From Thermoplasmatota archaeon (GTDB lineage Archaea; Thermoplasmatota; Thermoplasmata; RBG-16-68-12; JAJISG01), in assembly GCA_022848835.1 (NCBI GenBank), contig JAJISG010000047.1:1-6483 (forward strand): a stretch of 6,483 nucleotides of DNA, in the 5' to 3' direction. A program made the translations under genes and the position numbers. Every line of letters starts with the position of its first letter. Positions within the stretch are counted from its first letter, which is position 1. Positions 5,671-6,483 of the stretch are shown one piece after another. The notes beneath the pieces were generated by a model that had not been told where the DNA came from, did no database searches, and worked only from the letters and a program-made list of their open reading frames with translations.

Positions 5671-6483
5671 ATGCCAAACGACTGGCCTCCTTACATGAAG
5701 CTTGGAGAGATCGGCGAAGAGGAGTTCGACACAGAGGTCGCAGTTGCCGGCTGGCTCGAAGATGTCCGGAACCTTGGAGGCATCGCATTTCTATTGCTTA
5801 GACAGAGTGAGGGGACACTTCAGATTACGGCCGTCAAGAAGGATGATGAGGAGCTCTTCAGAGAGCTAACGAGCCTGCCAAGAGAGAGCGTCGTGGCGGT
5901 CCTTGGCATCCTGCGAGAGAATCCCAAGGTTAGAAATGGCTTCGAAGTCTTTCCCAGGGAATATCACGTCCTTGCGCTAGCAGACAAGCCACTGCCCTTA
6001 GGCGTTGTGGACAAGGTAGGGGCTGAGATGGAGACCAGGTTGGACAATCGATTTATGGACCTGAGGAAGAAGGAGAGAAGGGCTGTCTTTCACCTGAGGT
6101 CTCACATCAGCGCCGGCATTCGAGAGTACATGAAGGAGACGGGATTCATCGAGACCACGACTCCCAAGCTGATCAGTGCGGGGGCTGAGGGAGGCTCCAC
6201 CCTATTCAGGGTTGATTACTTCGGCAGTACCGCCTTTCTGGCCCAAAGTCCTCAGCTCTACAAACAGGTCCTCATGGCCACGGGACTTGACCGGGTGTAC
6301 GAGATAGCAACAGCCTTCAGGGCGGAGCTTTCCGACACCGTCAGACACACCTCTGAGTTCACATCCTTCGACGCGGAGATGGCCTTTATCAGGTCCCAGG
6401 AGGATGTGTTGAGGGTGCTGGAGGGAGTGGTTGTTCACGCCCTTAAGTACGTTAAGGAGGCGGCCAAGGAGGAACTGGAGGTC
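5671..6483 (+). CDS. aspS: Aspartyl-tRNA synthetase, archaeal/eukaryotic type, 3' truncated by window edge
   Basis: The first 271 codons are present and no stop occurs before the edge; the full family length is about 430. The enzyme charges tRNA(Asp), and in many archaea also tRNA(Asn), with aspartate. The N-terminal OB-fold anticodon-binding domain covers about residues 20-105, with 'VAGWLEDVRNLGGIAFLLLR'. The class II catalytic core begins near 'ETRLDNRFMDLR' (121-132); motif 1 ends around Pro165. 'EGGSTLF' (173-179) and 'AFLAQSPQLYKQ' (188-199) are typical aspartate-binding segments. Motif 2 is FRAELSDTVRH with FDAEMAF behind it (216-239). Motif 3 lies beyond the edge. Start ATG 5671 is the only in-frame ATG after the stop at 5656 that precedes the OB fold. 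The RHTSEFT stretch looks more like the eukaryotic form than the RHLNEAW form I recall in Thermococcales. Confidence 0.93.
   Translation, partial: MPNDWPPYMKLGEIGEEEFDTEVAVAGWLEDVRNLGGIAFLLLRQSEGTLQITAVKKDDEELFRELTSLPRESVVAVLGILRENPKVRNGFEVFPREYHVLALADKPLPLGVVDKVGAEMETRLDNRFMDLRKKERRAVFHLRSHISAGIREYMKETGFIETTTPKLISAGAEGGSTLFRVDYFGSTAFLAQSPQLYKQVLMATGLDRVYEIATAFRAELSDTVRHTSEFTSFDAEMAFIRSQEDVLRVLEGVVVHALKYVKEAAKEELEV

Noticed and set aside
6202..6438. Minus-strand frame opposite aspS
   Set aside because: It lies entirely over the conserved AspRS catalytic core in antisense and has no start signal or domain.

Overview
This is an archaeal window. Three things point that way: a cluster for ether-lipid maturation (a tetraether-synthase-type radical SAM enzyme, a ferredoxin and a geranylgeranyl reductase), promoters that look like archaeal TATA boxes with very short or no leaders, and an archaeal/eukaryotic-type aspartyl-tRNA synthetase. 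The main genes are moderately GC-rich and use many AGG/AGA, GAG and AAG codons. A euryarchaeal-type lineage such as the Thermoplasmatota/Methanomassiliicoccales is my guess; the sequence alone does not fix it.

Left part, about 1-830: the 3' end of an unrecognised helix-turn-helix-like gene (+), a short spacer, then a small DUF996-like membrane protein on the minus strand that appears to hold only the C-terminal half of its family. This part is visibly more A+T-rich and uses CGG arginine codons, unlike the rest. A non-coding gap (691-828) with a TATA box leads to a 156-residue protein resembling a bacterial-type PH domain.

Centre, 1403-4524: a compact same-strand operon of tes (tetraether lipid synthase), an 80-residue 2x[4Fe-4S] ferredoxin whose start overlaps the end of tes, and a flavin-dependent geranylgeranyl reductase starting at TTG four bases after the ferredoxin stop. 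The reductase saturates the isoprenoid chains and Tes joins chain ends into membrane-spanning tetraethers. Both need low-potential electrons, and the ferredoxin between them is the obvious donor. To my knowledge this gene order also occurs in methanogens such as Methanosarcina.

Right part, 4525-6483: a T-rich stop region, then an MscS-family mechanosensitive channel with its own apparently leaderless promoter, then aspS, which runs off the right edge after 271 codons. I see no tRNA or rRNA gene, CRISPR array, insertion sequence or attachment site. The lipid cassette is the main biological system here. It is known in outline, so the open questions are the PH-like protein, the truncated DUF996 gene, the hairpin next to the tes promoter and the tRNA specificity of AspRS.
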